The notes beneath the pieces were generated by a model. That model saw only the letters and a program-made list of their open reading frames with translations, was not told the DNA's origin and did not search any database. Positions 22,509 to 33,504 of a stretch of 64,000 nucleotides of DNA are shown piece after piece. Location of the stretch: the NCBI GenBank assembly GCA_947652605.1, contig OX393577.1, positions 7,750,868-7,814,867 of the forward strand, given 5' to 3'. This DNA comes from Elmis aenea. Lineage: Eukaryota > Arthropoda > Insecta > Coleoptera > Elmidae. Position 1 is the stretch's first letter, and the number at the start of each line of letters is the position of its first letter. The position numbers and the translations under genes are program-made.

Positions 22509-23391
22509 CAGTGGCGGATCCAGGGGGGGGGGTAAATGGGATAATTACCCCCCCTAAGACTAAGATATTTAAAAAAATTTAGTTTTACAAATATCTTATT
22601 TCCTGCGTTCCCGCTTTTTATAACAAAGTCTAGTGAAGATATAAATGAATTTATAAATTCAATGGTCACTTATTTAAGTAAATTATTTGAAAACGACGAT
22701 AAATCTGAAATTGATTTTTGGACATTAGAATTAATGGCAAAAAAAATTTTAGTTAAACGAAAATGTATCTGACAGTGCTTTTGAAATATATAAAAAATGT
22801 AACGCCGAAATATACTCCACTTTAAAAATCATTTTGCAAATTTTATGCACTCTTTCTGTTAGCGTTGCCTCGGCAGAAAGGAGTTTTTCGGCTTTAAAAA
22901 GGTTAAAAGGGTGTTTACGATCTAATATGACACAAGAACGTTTAACGGGATTGGCTTTATTGATTATTGCATTCGTAGAGATAAAGATGTCAACATAAAC
23001 AATATAATAAATACATTTGGAGCCAAATGTAGAAAACTTAATTTTATTGTATAATTTTTAAAAAGCCAAACCGTAGGTATATTTACTATCGCTGACAATA
23101 CAAATAAAGTACTTTTTGTTTTAATAGAATTAGTTTTAGTTCAATGTATTATTGCATAAATTAAAACTGTATATTACAAAAATAGTCATCTTTATTCTAC
23201 ACTTCCTGTATACTTCTAGCCATTGGTCTGTTTTTCATTTGAAAAATTGATAATTACAATTATTGAGGGGCGAAGCGAAACAATTGCTGATTAAAGGTGA
23301 GAGGAAAAAAAATTCAGCGGAGGCCAATTGACAAGGGCCCACTGAAAGTTTTAATTGTCCTCCCTAAGATGGAGGTCTGGATCCGCTCTTG
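22509..23391 (+). mobile_element. hAT element, internally deleted, nested in a MITE
   Basis: The left end is cagtggcggatccag, the right end ctggatccgctcttg. The flanking octamers cataggag (22501-22508) and cataggaa (23392-23399) match at 7 of 8 positions, the 8 bp duplication of hAT elements. A run of nine or so G follows the left end. The inside retains the 3' part of a hAT transposase. Its 883 bp is well short of an autonomous hAT. Confidence 0.85.
22600..23054 (+). pseudogene. hAT transposase C-terminus (dimerisation domain)
   Basis: The translation from about 22760 reads SAFEIYKKCNAEIYSTLK, then ILQILCTLSVSVASAERSFS and ALKRLKGCLRSNMTQERL followed by GLALL. After a one-base shift it continues RRDKDVNINNI and FGAKCRKLNFIV with a stop at 23052-23054. 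VSVASAERSFS is the hallmark of the hAT C-terminal dimerisation domain. The catalytic DDE region and zinc finger are absent, so this is a deleted, inactive gene, and the element would need a transposase in trans. Confidence 0.9.
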
Positions 23392-23887
23392 CATAGGAAG
23401 GCCACTATTTGGATTCCGTAAATGGTAAGAACTACAAAAAAGCTTTAAATGGAAACCATAGTTTGGCTATGACCTCATGAAAAAGCATTCTTTTTCCTCT
23501 TTTCAATAATAGAAGGTTTAATGTATTTATTTTAATATTCAGGCTTTAAAAAATAAAATGCATCAAAAAGTTCCTGTTAATTTAAACAATATTGAAACAA
23601 ATGAATGTTTTCATTTTGCAGTGCGTAAAAAAAATTACAACTTTCTCCCCAAAAATACTTTTGTACCATCAAGTGTAACCGAGTTATTAACGATTTAAAA
23701 AAATGTCAATTAGGATTTTTGTTTATTATCTAGGGTGCCATTTTTTAAGACATTAAAGCATCGCTGAAGAGGTTTTAGAAAGGGGAACCATTTGTCTAAT
23801 TTAAACTTCTTTGTAGCTCTCACAGTTTACGAGATCCCAATAGTGGCCCTTCTATAGGGACCGCCCTGTATTTTAATGTTAAGAAGC

Positions 23888-24453
23888 CTAACAATAACGA
23901 CCAAATCGTTTATAATCGTTCTGCACAGTGGTTGGACAAATATGAACCACCAAAACATTTCCAGAAACCGAAGTTGCACCAAAAGAAGGCCATTGGGAGT
24001 GTATGGTAGTCTGCAGCATGAACCATCCACTACAGCTTCTTGAATCGTGGCCAAACTATTACAGCAAAGACATTTTGACAGGAAATCGACAAAACCAGGA
24101 ACTGACACGTCTGCAGCCAGCATTGGTCAACAGAAAAGGCCCGATTCTTCTGCACGACAATGCTTAACCACACATTGCATAACCAATGCTGCAAAAGTTG
24201 AACCAACTGGACTAGGAATCTCTGTCTCATCCGGCATACTCACCGGACCTTTATCCTACCGACTACCACTTTTTCAAGCACCTCGACCATGTCTAACAAA
24301 AGAAGGTATTCAACAATCAAGCTGATCCTGAAAATGCCTTCAAAAAGTTCGTCAGCTCCAGTACCTACTTCCGAATTTCATGTTACTGGAATAAATAAGC
24401 TTGTTTCTTGTCGGCAAAAATATATAGATTATGAACGTTTTTATTTCGATTAG
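23888..24453 (+). pseudogene. Mariner transposase C-terminal two-thirds, broken
   Basis: In shifting frames: QWLDKYEPPKHFQKPKLHQKK, an SVW-SAA-TIHYSFLNRGQTITA stretch with internal stops, a second catalytic region equivalent to ILLHDNA (about 24148), a YSPDL region (about 24235), TDYHFFKHLDH, then VTGINKL and QKYIDYERFYFD with the stop at 24451-24453. The order and residues fit mariner proper (DD34D type, related to insect Mos1/cecropia groups). The N-terminal DNA-binding part is missing. It is distinct from the mariner at 7640 and from the element at 18395. It begins 20 bp after the split MITE. Confidence 0.85.
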
Positions 24454-26212
24454 CAAAGTATATTCCGAGCCGAGATATGTCCTTTTAACAAACGTTAAAA
24501 ACCGACAATAATTTTTAACCAATCTGTGTTCTACTTTGTCTTACTAAGTCACTTTTATAATTAAAAAAAAAAATCACCTTTACTGAAGCAGCTCCCAATT
24601 ATTGGTAATATTTCATAATAGCTAAAAAAAAAAAAACTACTCTCTAAAATGCGTTATCGTTTAAGAAGTCATCGACCAACAGACGCGAGAGCATTTTCAA
24701 TCAAATGCTTTTAAATAAATAGTGTAAGTAAATTACTATTATACTTTTAACACTGATATACACCCCTAAAACACTACAACAATCCGTTGTAAAGGGGGCG
24801 AACTCCCTGCGGGCTGTACGAGTGTTGTAGAAGATAGGCCATCCCAAGAGCCCCACTGTCTATGAGGCTAATCCATTTTTCCAATATACACGTCATTTAT
24901 ATGTACTATCAAGAGATTACCGGCTTAGTAGAATGGTATGAATGTTAAAATTAATTCGAATATGAAATATAATACGAGCAATGGCAGCGGAGGAGCATTT
25001 TAATGCAAATTTGAATGGTGAATAATATGATGATTGATAGAGATATAACGAATTAATATTGCAGTTCTCATTGAAAACGCGTTTTGACATAAAGAAATAA
25101 TTAAAACCTATAAGTGATTAAAACTATCCTTTAAAACATAATTTTTGTATTTCATTTTATTTTTGATAACACCAAAAAGATAGCAATTTATTAAAAACCT
25201 CATTATTTTAAGTCAATTGCAGCAGTATTGGATTTAAAAAAATTATAAACGATCAAGACACATGTCTTATACATAAACTACCACCTGTTCCCTGACGTTG
25301 TGGGTCAACGCCTTTATCCTATAATACACATAATACATAATACACAATAAAATAAAGATGATTTTCTCATTAAAAATTAACATAAATGGAAAACAGCGCA
25401 AATTTTCGTACGCAATTTGTAAAATTGCCATAAAATATGACTTGAACGCGGTGTGGCATAATACTTAATATGCATTACACGTCTGGGGTGGTGTAAACGG
25501 ACCTACAACATTAAACTACTACAGTTAAGTCTGAAACCATCGACAGATGCTATAAACACAAATTTCTTGCAGTGATTGACATATTTTCCCAGAGGCCACA
25601 CCGTAGCTGTTCTATTCCACCCCGAGGTTAGCTTCCCTTATTCAATGTTACGTTGGCTTCACTGCATGTGTCAATCATCTTCGCAATACGCGCACTTACA
25701 TAAATGCATGCGGCGATGCAGGCGGCAGCTTTTACCATATTTGTAGCTTACATGTCAATCCCGGCCTAGATATGTTTATTGGACTGTTTACTTCATTTCA
25801 TTTGGCTGACTGTTGTTGATGCACGCTAGTATTTCAGTAATGTGATTGACAATGTAATATGCATTTCATCCATTCAATTATGTATGGTACTAACAATTTT
25901 ATTTTTCAACGACTGCCAAAGTTTTTCACAGCCGGTGTCTCTAGGGAGAATAGCGTGTTCCATATGATGCAACGGTATTGAAATATAACACCGTTTTGTG
26001 CTCTGATAGCACCTGTTACAGTGTAATGTAACCCTGAAGATGTCCCCCAAACAGTGAACGAAACTGTGCATTTTTTAAACATCAACATGATTTTATTTAC
26101 TAACATGAGGCGCAAATCATTTTTATTTACGACATAAAAATAATCTGGACAACTATTGTGTCAAAAAAGCAAAGTTATGCAACGTTTTAGCACCATTCCG
26201 TTTCTGAGTATA
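24454..26212. other. No recognised gene; moderately complex non-coding DNA
   Basis: Blocks at 24780-24880 and 25440-25830 are richer in GC and free of obvious repeats, so they could be host non-coding DNA under constraint. The open frames at 25874-26115 (minus) lack motifs. Confidence 0.35.
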
Positions 26213-26330
26213 CAGGGTGAGATCTCACTTATCTCAATAGCTACTACATAGGTTAAATTGAGGCAGAGTTGCGAAATTTTGTGAATTAGAAAAGATAATT
26301 GCAGTTTCCATAGTTTATGAGTGATGACAA
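26213..26330 (+). mobile_element. Left end of a CAGGGTG MITE
   Basis: TA then cagggtgagatctcacttatctcaatagctac. The inner part resembles the left arm of the element at 55002 (gaggatctcgcttattataatagctat). No right terminus was found in the following kilobase. Confidence 0.5.
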
Positions 26331-26974
26331 GAAAAAATTAAACAAATGTTTTCGATTTTTGTTGCTTTTCTAAAATGTGATATCAACAAACTTTCAATTT
26401 CTACACCAAGATTAAATTTGATTCGATCATTTTTTAATTAACAAGGTCAACCTGTGGGGCGCGCCTGCTAGCGGGCTGTGAAGGAAACAAATTTGATTGA
26501 CACAACAAATAAAACAATAACATAATATAGTCTAAAATATAGTAAGCTTAAAAACTAGTGTTTCGGATTTCAATGTACCTTTATATTTCCGTTACCAAAA
26601 AAAGCTAGGTATCTACTATCCACCCACTAAGACATAGCTATGCATTTTTTAAAAGCATTTATAAAAATAAAAACAAAATTTTAAAATTATACATTCAAGA
26701 GCGTTAAATTATCGTGGAACATATTTAAAAAAAAAACTTGCAATTATCAAAATATTTTGTAATTATTTACTTAGTCAAAGGTCGGTTGAGAAATAAAATC
26801 AAATAGAGTATTTTGTAACGATTGGAAAGGGGCGCAATAAAATTAGATATAGAGAAAATAGAGGAAAGTTATGAGACACTGACCTAAGACAACACAAATT
26901 TGAACATGCTGTCTTTTCATTATATGAAAATTAATATCAAACCTTTTAAACTTAGCCGTAGCACCTTGGCGGTA

Positions 26975-27477
26975 CAGGGTGGCATATTTTCGATGCCAAT
27001 ACAGGAAGGGTATCTCAGTTATTATCAGAGATAGAAAAAACCAAGTACGTAGTCTCGATTTTGTTTTTCGAGAGAAATTCATTGCCGTTGACAGATTTTT
27101 AATATCTTTTTTAATTTTCGAAATATAGCCAAAAACCGCTTTTTAGCAATTTTCAAAAATGTTAAATATCTCGCTTTTAAACGAAAAGATAGAGAAAAAT
27201 TTAAAGACATTTTTGCATGGTTTTTTGTCCTTACTAAGATAGCGATATTCAATTCAATTTGTTTTTACTCCTATAAATATTAATATATTACTCTTTTCTT
27301 ATTTTAAATGGCAACCATAAGCAAACTATATATTTTTGGCTATATTCGAAAATTAAAAAAGATATCAAAAATCTCTTTACTGCAATAAATTCCGCTTGAA
27401 AAAAGAAATCGAGACTACGTAATTAGTTTTTTTTTCTATCTCTGATAATAACCGAGAACGAAAATAGGCCACCCCAA
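26975..27477. mobile_element. CAGGGTG MITE with ~150 bp inverted arms
   Basis: The left terminus is TA-cagggtggcatattttcg, the right ends cgaaaataggccacccc. The arms share ctcagttattatcagagatagaaaaa, ttacgtagtctcgatttc-type and aattttcgaaatatagccaaaa segments in reverse complement. The right end is decayed (ccaaca where ctgta is expected). No coding sequence. Confidence 0.8.
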
Positions 27478-28831
27478 CAATTAAAAGTAAAAAGTTGTAC
27501 ACTTACACACTAAAACAAAATTTATGTATTCTACAGTCCTTAGCTAATACTTAAAAGAAAGGTTAAGAAATAAAATCACTAAAGTTATATCACTTTGACA
27601 AGTTGACAACTTTTAATCTGGATTTGCACATGGAACACCTTATGTACAGCTTATCTAGAATTATCAACGATTCAAAATTATTTACCGTTCGTTGGTCAAC
27701 CAAAACTTAAAAATACAGTTGAAAACAAAAATCGAATATTATTGACGCTTAGGGCCAAGAATTGCAAGATTATTGAAAATTCAAACGTATTTAAAAAAAA
27801 AATACAATAAATAATTATTTGCCGAGAAAACAATTATCTTATTATACATACTTAAAACAAAAGGTAAATTTGTGACTTTAAAGCTGCAAAAAAATGTATA
27901 ACAATAATAAACATAAAGAAAAATATTTCTTCAATTAATGTGGCTCCAAATATAAAACTCTTGTAGTGGTAGTGGTTAGTAAAACTTAGAGATAACCGAA
28001 TAACGGATAATCTAATTACAATGTAGATATATTATTTTCTAATTAAAATTCTTGAAATGGTTACGAAAAGTAATGAAAACTACAGCAATGGAAATAGGTT
28101 TTCATGGTATAAAAATTTACAAGAGTTTTGTACTTGACTGCTCTTGATACAGCTCAGTTAAACCTTCTTTTAAGAAATATTTAATATATGATTCTCAATA
28201 CTTTAATTTCAAAAATATTGAAAATTTTATGGTTGATTACAACGGAATTTACAAGTGATTTATATTTATTATCCAAGAGAATAACCTGCACAACTGGCGC
28301 TGTTAACGTTAAATACATTTTTGAAAGTTTGTATTGCTTATCAACAAAGTTCACCTGCTCGGAACGTTTGTATATTCCTGAAAGTTCCCGGCATTTGATG
28401 TAATTACAACAAAAGAATGATAATTGAACAACTGATATAACTTTAATATTTATACCGCTTTCTGAAGATTACCCACTTAAAGTATGACTTACTAATTGGA
28501 CATTCTTATCAAAAATTCTTTGCCGCCTTATGTAAAGCAGACATATTTTCTGAATATTTTTATTTTGTTGGGCTATAATTGGCTAGCCTGAACAACGAAC
28601 ATTCTCGGGTGCGTTTTTTCAGCAAAACTTATTTGTATAATTTGTTCATGATAACGTGAGAACATGAAAGTGGATGTAAATAAACTTAATTTTTCTACAG
28701 ATTAAAAGACATATCGTGTTCATCAAAGTAAAATTCACTAATTTATTTTTTTATTCCTATTAAATTTATCTGAAAAGGTATTTATGAAATATTACTACCA
28801 AGATCATTAAGTTTAATTGAACATTAAAACA
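27478..28831. other. No recognised feature
   Basis: AT-rich, with no transposon ends or motifs recognised. The 71-codon frame at 28188-28403 looks random. Confidence 0.35.
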
Positions 28832-28839
28832 GTCTAATT

Positions 28840-29018
28840 CAGTGTTTTTCTAACTGTTTACTCATAGGAACCCTTCTGATATTAAAAGCTTACAGAGAAG
28901 CCCAATGAAATGTTTTGTAGACAACATTTATGTTGGTATTGTTATATTTGGATGGAAGGTTCTGGGGACCCCTTTAGAAGTAATCAGGGGTCCGTGGAGC
29001 ACATTTTAAGAAACACTG
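28840..29018. mobile_element. Short hAT MITE (CAGTGTTT family)
   Basis: The ends cagtgtttttctaac and cattttaagaaacactg are inverted, with flanking octamers gtctaatt (28832-28839) and gtctagtt (29019-29026) matching at 7 of 8. Internal sequence (ggaaccctt, gcttacagag, ccaatgaa-ttgttt-tagaca) matches the element at 45548-45759, so both are one family. 179 bp, non-coding. Confidence 0.85.
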
Positions 29019-29026
29019 GTCTAGTT

Positions 29027-30000
29027 GAAGAACTCTTTAAAACATAAATGAAATTCGCTGTAACTTTAAGCCAGTTCTTGGTATTTTTTTTTTTAAATAT
29101 ATCAGTTGTTTGTGATATATTTATTATCTTAGTACGTTGTAAGTTTGAAATGAGTTTACATCAAGCAAGAATAAATGCTAGAAAATAAATGTTGAACAAA
29201 TTTTTTTTAAACTTCTGTTGCATCAATCGTGGAACACACCCGAAATCAAATTCGTAAATCCCAGCTAATTATATAAACGCGTTTGGAATAACATCACTGT
29301 ATTTGTATTTCTGGAAGTTGTATAAACCTAAATAATAATATTGTTAATGGGCGGTGTCAAAGTCGTTTAGGCAAAGAATACTGTTTATCCTAATAACAAC
29401 CATAACATATTTCTTAATCTTATTTCTCTTTAGTTAATTGGCCCTACCTGAAACTTAAATGAATAATAGCGTTTTAACACATGGCTGACGTGAAGCTAAC
29501 GTACTATATGATGAATCACCGGTAGACAGGTTCAATTTGACCTGGACCACAATCGGTCCGCCACATATAATCAGCTGCTGCTGCATATCAACATACTACA
29601 TCGGGACTGCATTTAAATTGTGGCTCAGAAAGCACCAATTATTCCGAATGATTTAATACCTTAAATTGGTGGATAATGGGGTGTATTTACACGCCAATAT
29701 ACTCCTCAGTTCCGACAGCGTCAGTGAGAAACATGATATATGATAACTTCTATCATCACACGTTATACCCATTAAATATCGTACATGAACCACTAAATAT
29801 TCAAGAAGTGATAAATAATCACTAAATGCTTTTAATACTTGTCCTGCTGTATGGATATTAAACTTTGTCGTGATTTTTCTAAAACAGATTAAGTGTGATT
29901 CAAAACTTTGGAATTTATGTGTTTACAGAATTTTTATCTACATTCATAATCGTCAAAAACTAAGAGACAACTAGAAACAACGGAAATTAAAGTACCTATT
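29027..30000. other. No recognised gene; complex block at 29460-29780
   Basis: A less AT-rich block includes an E-box-like cagctgctgctgc at about 29571 and the imperfect palindrome aggttcaatttgacct at 29528-29543. These could be regulatory, but no gene is in view. Confidence 0.3.
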
Positions 30001-30312
30001 GTGCAGAATTATGGCAAAACTTCTACACAGGGAGAGAATGAAGAAATAAGAAAAACGTGCAAAGTAGATGATACTAATGGCTGGGTAACACACAGAGGCA
30101 AAGAACTGAATGAACATATTAATAGGATCGACGATGGGAGAATAGTAAAAATCGCCCGCGATAAGACTCCACTGGAACGTACGAGCGTTGGAAGTCCTAG
30201 GAAAAGATGGAGCGACAACCTCAACGTAGAGCAATAGGCAAGGACGAAGAATAAACAGGCAAATCGCCTATAGTCAAGAAGGAAGAGGAGAAGAGGAAGA
30301 AGAAGAAAAATG
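30001..30312 (+). pseudogene. Non-LTR ORF2 C-terminal fragment (family B2)
   Basis: An open frame to 30237 reads HINRIDDGRIVKIARDKTPL, then SVGSPRKRWSDNL, and after the stop ARTKNKQANRL. The HI-RM-DxRIVKIARD and GxPRKRWSDNL pattern is the C-terminus of an endonuclease/reverse-transcriptase protein of arthropod non-LTR elements. The 3' end carries a GAAGAAGAA tail at 30280-30308. Only the last ~90 residues remain. Confidence 0.7.
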
Positions 30313-30415
30313 TTATCTAATTTTTTGTAAACGCTTTTTTATGTACGTATTTTCTTAATGGAGGAGCCTAAGAAGGAAGGGAATAGAAATAGAAAGAATC
30401 GAGATAATAAAAGCG

Positions 30416-30779
30416 GTGAACGAAAAAACGGTAAATATTGTAAGAACCCAAATTGAAGTATCGGAAGAGTTTGAAACAAAAGAGGGCTTAAAACAAGGAT
30501 GCGTGCTCAGCCCACTATTATTCTCAGTAGTTATCGATGGGGTATTTAAAGGGGCAAAACAAAAAATGAGACCGTTTTACCTAGGCAACTGGGAAATGGA
30601 AAAAATAAACATAATTGAGCTAATGTTCGCAGACGACATGGTCTTAGTCGCGGAAACAGAAAAAAATCTGCAATTTAATCTAGAAACTCTAAACCAAGAA
30701 TTGGAAAAAATGAATATGAAAATAAATACCGAAAAAACTAAAACTATGGTCGTTACAACAGACTATTCCCCTCATGGTC
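30416..30779 (+). pseudogene. Reverse transcriptase palm with intact FADD (family A)
   Basis: EEFETKEGLKQGCVLSPLLF leads to DGVFKGAKQKMRPFYLGNWE, and then IELMFADDMVLVAETEKN holds the complete catalytic Asp pair. LNQELEKMNMKINTEKTKT follows. The frame runs into the insertion at about 30762. This is the best preserved catalytic core among the family A copies together with that at 47061, although the whole protein is not encodable here. Confidence 0.9.
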
Positions 30780-30988
30780 ATATAAACTGATATAAACCAA
30801 TCACTTTGTCAAATTATAGTCACGCCTTAATGTTTTGACCAATCACTTTCATTTTTAAGCGATAAAATCCCTAGGGATTTTTTCACCTCCAAAATAGCGA
30901 AAACATCCCGTTGTCATGTCAATTATATCCTTAGCAACCTGGTTGTTTGTTTACAGATGTTTGACAGTTGTAAAATATATTATTTGAC

Positions 30989-31165
30989 ATGAGCCGTTTC
31001 GGAATAACTTCCATAGAAGAAATACAAAAAACTGTTGCAAATATAACTCCCAAAAATACTGTTGCATCCAAAATGTCAATATGGAAACAATTTGAAAATT
31101 TTTGCAAGGAAAGGAGTTACGATTTAAATGCGCTACAGAAGTTGGTACGCTATCGAAAATGTTAA
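30989..31165 (+). pseudogene. Possible N-terminal fragment of a tyrosine recombinase-like protein
   Basis: A 58-codon frame begins MSRFGITSIEEIQ and contains NTVASKMSIWKQFENFCKER. Short N-terminal helices followed by a WKxFxxFCxER pattern resemble the core-binding region before the catalytic domain in Crypton-derived and KIAA1958/ZMYM-like tyrosine recombinases. The catalytic Arg-His-Arg-Tyr part is absent: the frame stops at 31163-31165. I choose the ATG because AT-rich non-coding sequence precedes it. It may be the first exon or a relic. Confidence 0.4.
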
Positions 31166-31284
31166 CAAATAATAAACGAAAATTGTAATTATTTTTGGTA
31201 TCTTATTTGGGAAATAGTCTAATCAAATATATTTCGGAACATTATTTTGCAGGAAAAATTTTAACTCAAGTTTGTTACTTATAG

Positions 31285-31379
31285 GTAACATCCCTCGACA
31301 AAATGAATGACAAAATCCCTCGCCTTCGGCTCAGGATTTTGTCATGTCTTTTGTCTCAGGATGTTACCAAAGTAACAAA
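31285..31379. repeat. Long hairpin inside the insertion
   Basis: ggtaacatccctcgacaaaa and its imperfect complement ttttgtctcaggatgttacc flank inner arms tgacaaaatcc/ggattttgtca, with a small loop ctcgccttcggctca. The stem is about 40 bp with few mismatches. It could mark an arm of a foldback unit or act as an RNA structure. Confidence 0.7.
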
Positions 31380-31437
31380 CTTTTGTCAATAATTTTACCG
31401 GCAAAATAATGTTCCCTTAATATATTATAACTGATAA

Positions 31438-32040
31438 CAAAATTCATAACATCACTTTAAATGGGCTTAGGTTGGAACAGGTAGTAGGTTTTAAATATTT
31501 AGGAATGGTCATAGGGAAAAATGGAGAAATGGACAAGAAAATAAGCGAAAGGACAGGAAATCTGGGAAGAATATTTTACAGTTTAAGACAACGTTTTTTT
31601 GGAATAAAAGAACAAAAGTGGAAGTGGTAAAAAAGGTAGTAACTCCGGCACTTTTATACGGAAGTGAAACGTGGAAACGCACAAATAAAAATAGTAGCTG
31701 AGTGAATGCAGCTGAAATAATATTTCTTAAAAAAAAATCCAAGGAAACACCAAAATAGATAGAATCAGAAATGCAACATATAGCGAACAATTAAAGATAA
31801 AATCAGTTGAAACAAAAATACAAGAAATACAGCTGGGATGGGTGGGTATCATTTATAGGATGAATGAAGAAAGATTAACCAGAAAAGCATATGAAGCAAG
31901 ATCACAGGGAAAAAACAAAAGAGGTAGACCAAGAAAAACCTGGCAAGACGAAGTTAAAAAAGCAGTAGCGGGTAGAAACATCAAGTGGAAAGACATAAAA
32001 AAGCTAGCACAAGACAGAAAAACATGAAAAAAGTCAGCCA
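31438..32040 (+). pseudogene. Family A ORF2 C-terminal region after the insertion
   Basis: The sequence continues NGLRLEQV-type and FKYLGMVIGKNGEMDKKISE, VKKVVTPALLYGSETW, then KIKSVETKIQEIQLGW in broken frames. The clean stretch 31842-32027 includes RMNEERLTRKAYEARSQGK and GRPRKTWQDEVKKAVAGRN, then KWKDIKKLAQDRKT with a stop. The basic GRPRKTWQDEV segment is the nucleic-acid-binding tail typical of these ORF2 proteins. Confidence 0.85.
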
Positions 32041-32068
32041 GTAGAAGGACTCATAACTAAATAATAAG

Positions 32069-33184
32069 TAATAAAAATATTCTTGATCATTAAATGTACT
32101 TACTACAAGTTTAATGTCAGTAAGCTCAATAACAAATTTAATAATTTGTCATACACAGCAAGTTATTGAAATTGTATATTGTAAACAAACAAAAAATTTA
32201 AAATTCGTTTTATGATCATGTTGTGTGCCTTAGCACATTATAAAAATTACCAAAACAAGAAACTGAAAGATGATCCCTAAGTCATTTTTGCAGTCAAGAA
32301 AATTGTTAACATGTAACCTCCAAGAAAAGTAATGAGGGAGGCGATTTTAAAATAAATTTTTTATATTCGTGCCAATTAAAATGGTGTAGTTCATCTTTCC
32401 CGTGTTTAATTTCGCTAAAAAGAATTTCCTCTAAGCTACTATTTAACAAAAACAAAGCATGTTTATTTTTAATTACAATTAAAACAAATTATTCATGAAA
32501 ATCGTGCAAAATTAAATTTATTACCAAAATTTAATTGTTAGCAAGAATTTTTGTAAACACTTATGAATGGCAAAATTACTGGACCGTAATGAATGTGCTT
32601 GCCTTTGTTATACAGTATTTTACACTCGCGTAACAACATAAATTATTATAAAATAACAACAATAACAATTAATTAACGACGCTAAAAGTCATTCACTGTT
32701 TCATACTTTTTTAACGTTGTTAACAATTAATAAACACGCAAGCCAAATAACTACCTGCATTTAACAACGTGCGGTGGTATAATGAAATAGTGGTCACCGG
32801 AAATGCATTGCATTACCTGCATATAATATTAAGTATGCCAGGTTTCTTATAATGCAACTTGATTGGTAATTAAGTTTTTTCTTTCGCGTTTATAATCTGA
32901 TATTAATTAGTGTAGGGTACATCAAAATTTATTTGCAGAGTGCCAAGTGAGTGTCAGATATAAATAACTTTTACACTTTAGGGTAGAATGTGGATCACAT
33001 TATGCCTACGACATATACAAAATATAAAATTATGTATAAGCACACATTTTTTTGTGCGTTTGGTGTAATGAAGAGTTTTTATTAAAATGATTTGTTAAAA
33101 AGTACATGGGCAGGATGGCATGATGAATTTTTACCCATATTAGTTTTTACAGAAAAATGTATCATGTTAAGTATATTTATTTTT
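32069..33184. other. No recognised feature
   Basis: AT-rich sequence between two family A copies of opposite orientation. No motif recognised. Confidence 0.35.
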
Positions 33185-33502
33185 TTAATTTATGTAGCCA
33201 TGAGTCCCTCAACTGTTTCTTGGTGTAGGACTGTTGTTGTGATTACTGACTTTTTTTAAATGTTTTTCTGTCTTGTGCTAGCTTTTTTATGTCTTTCCAT
33301 TTGATGCTTCTATCCGTTGCTGCTTTTTTAACTTCGTCTTGCCAGGTTTTTCTCGGTCTACATCTTTTGTTTTTTCCCTGTGATCGTGCTTCATAGGCTT
33401 TTCTGGTTAGTCTTTCTTCTTTCATCCTATAAATGTGACCCAACCATGTCAGCTGTCTTTCTTGTATTTTCATTTCAACTGATTTTATCTTTAATTCTTC
33501 TA
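33185..33502 (-). pseudogene. Family A retrotransposon, last ~80 codons and 3' UTR
   Basis: On the minus strand: KIQERQLTWLGHIYRMKEER, LTRKAYEARSQGKNKR, RPRKTWQDEVKKAATDRSIK, WKDIKKLAQDRKTF, then the 3' UTR ending gagggactcatggctac near 33193. The upstream side is cut exactly where a TA-CAGGGTG MITE starts (33505), so either that MITE inserted here or the copy was truncated there. The remainder is not found beyond the MITE. Confidence 0.85.
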
Positions 33503-33504
33503 TA

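Larger units (their letters stand above)
22489..23868. mobile_element. CAGGGTG MITE split by a hAT element
   Basis: The left arm cagggtggtccacatagga resumes after the hAT insertion as aggccactatttgg and continues through gtaaatggtaagaactac. The right arm (about 23790-23868) is its diverged complement, ending ggaccgccctg followed by TA. The same family supplies the fragment at 15470-15594. No coding sequence. The MITE was in place before the hAT insertion. Confidence 0.8.
30762..31437 (+). mobile_element. Insertion with terminal direct repeat, possibly Crypton-like
   Basis: The segment interrupts a family A retrotransposon. It starts actattcccctcatggtcat and ends with a related direct (not inverted) motif: ttcccctcat-...-tataaactgata near 30766-30795 versus ttcccttaat-...-tataactgata near 31412-31436. 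It carries one short gene-like frame and a strong hairpin. Direct terminal similarity, lack of inverted ends and the encoded fragment suggest a tyrosine-recombinase element (Crypton), but this is inference. Confidence 0.45.
30344..32068 (+). mobile_element. Family A non-LTR retrotransposon with an internal insertion
   Basis: The copy covers the reverse transcriptase from before motif GLKQGCVLSPLLF to the family 3' end (ggactcataactaaataata). It is 5' truncated near 30344. A 676 bp foreign segment splits it at about 30762/31438: the sequence resumes with aacaaaattcataacatcactttaaatggg, which in copy 47061 directly follows the base at the break. No clear target duplication is visible at the break. 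Confidence 0.85.

Noticed and set aside
24030..24325. Frames of 66-98 codons on both strands
   Set aside because: They lie in a frameshifted mariner transposase whose correct frame is broken by stops.
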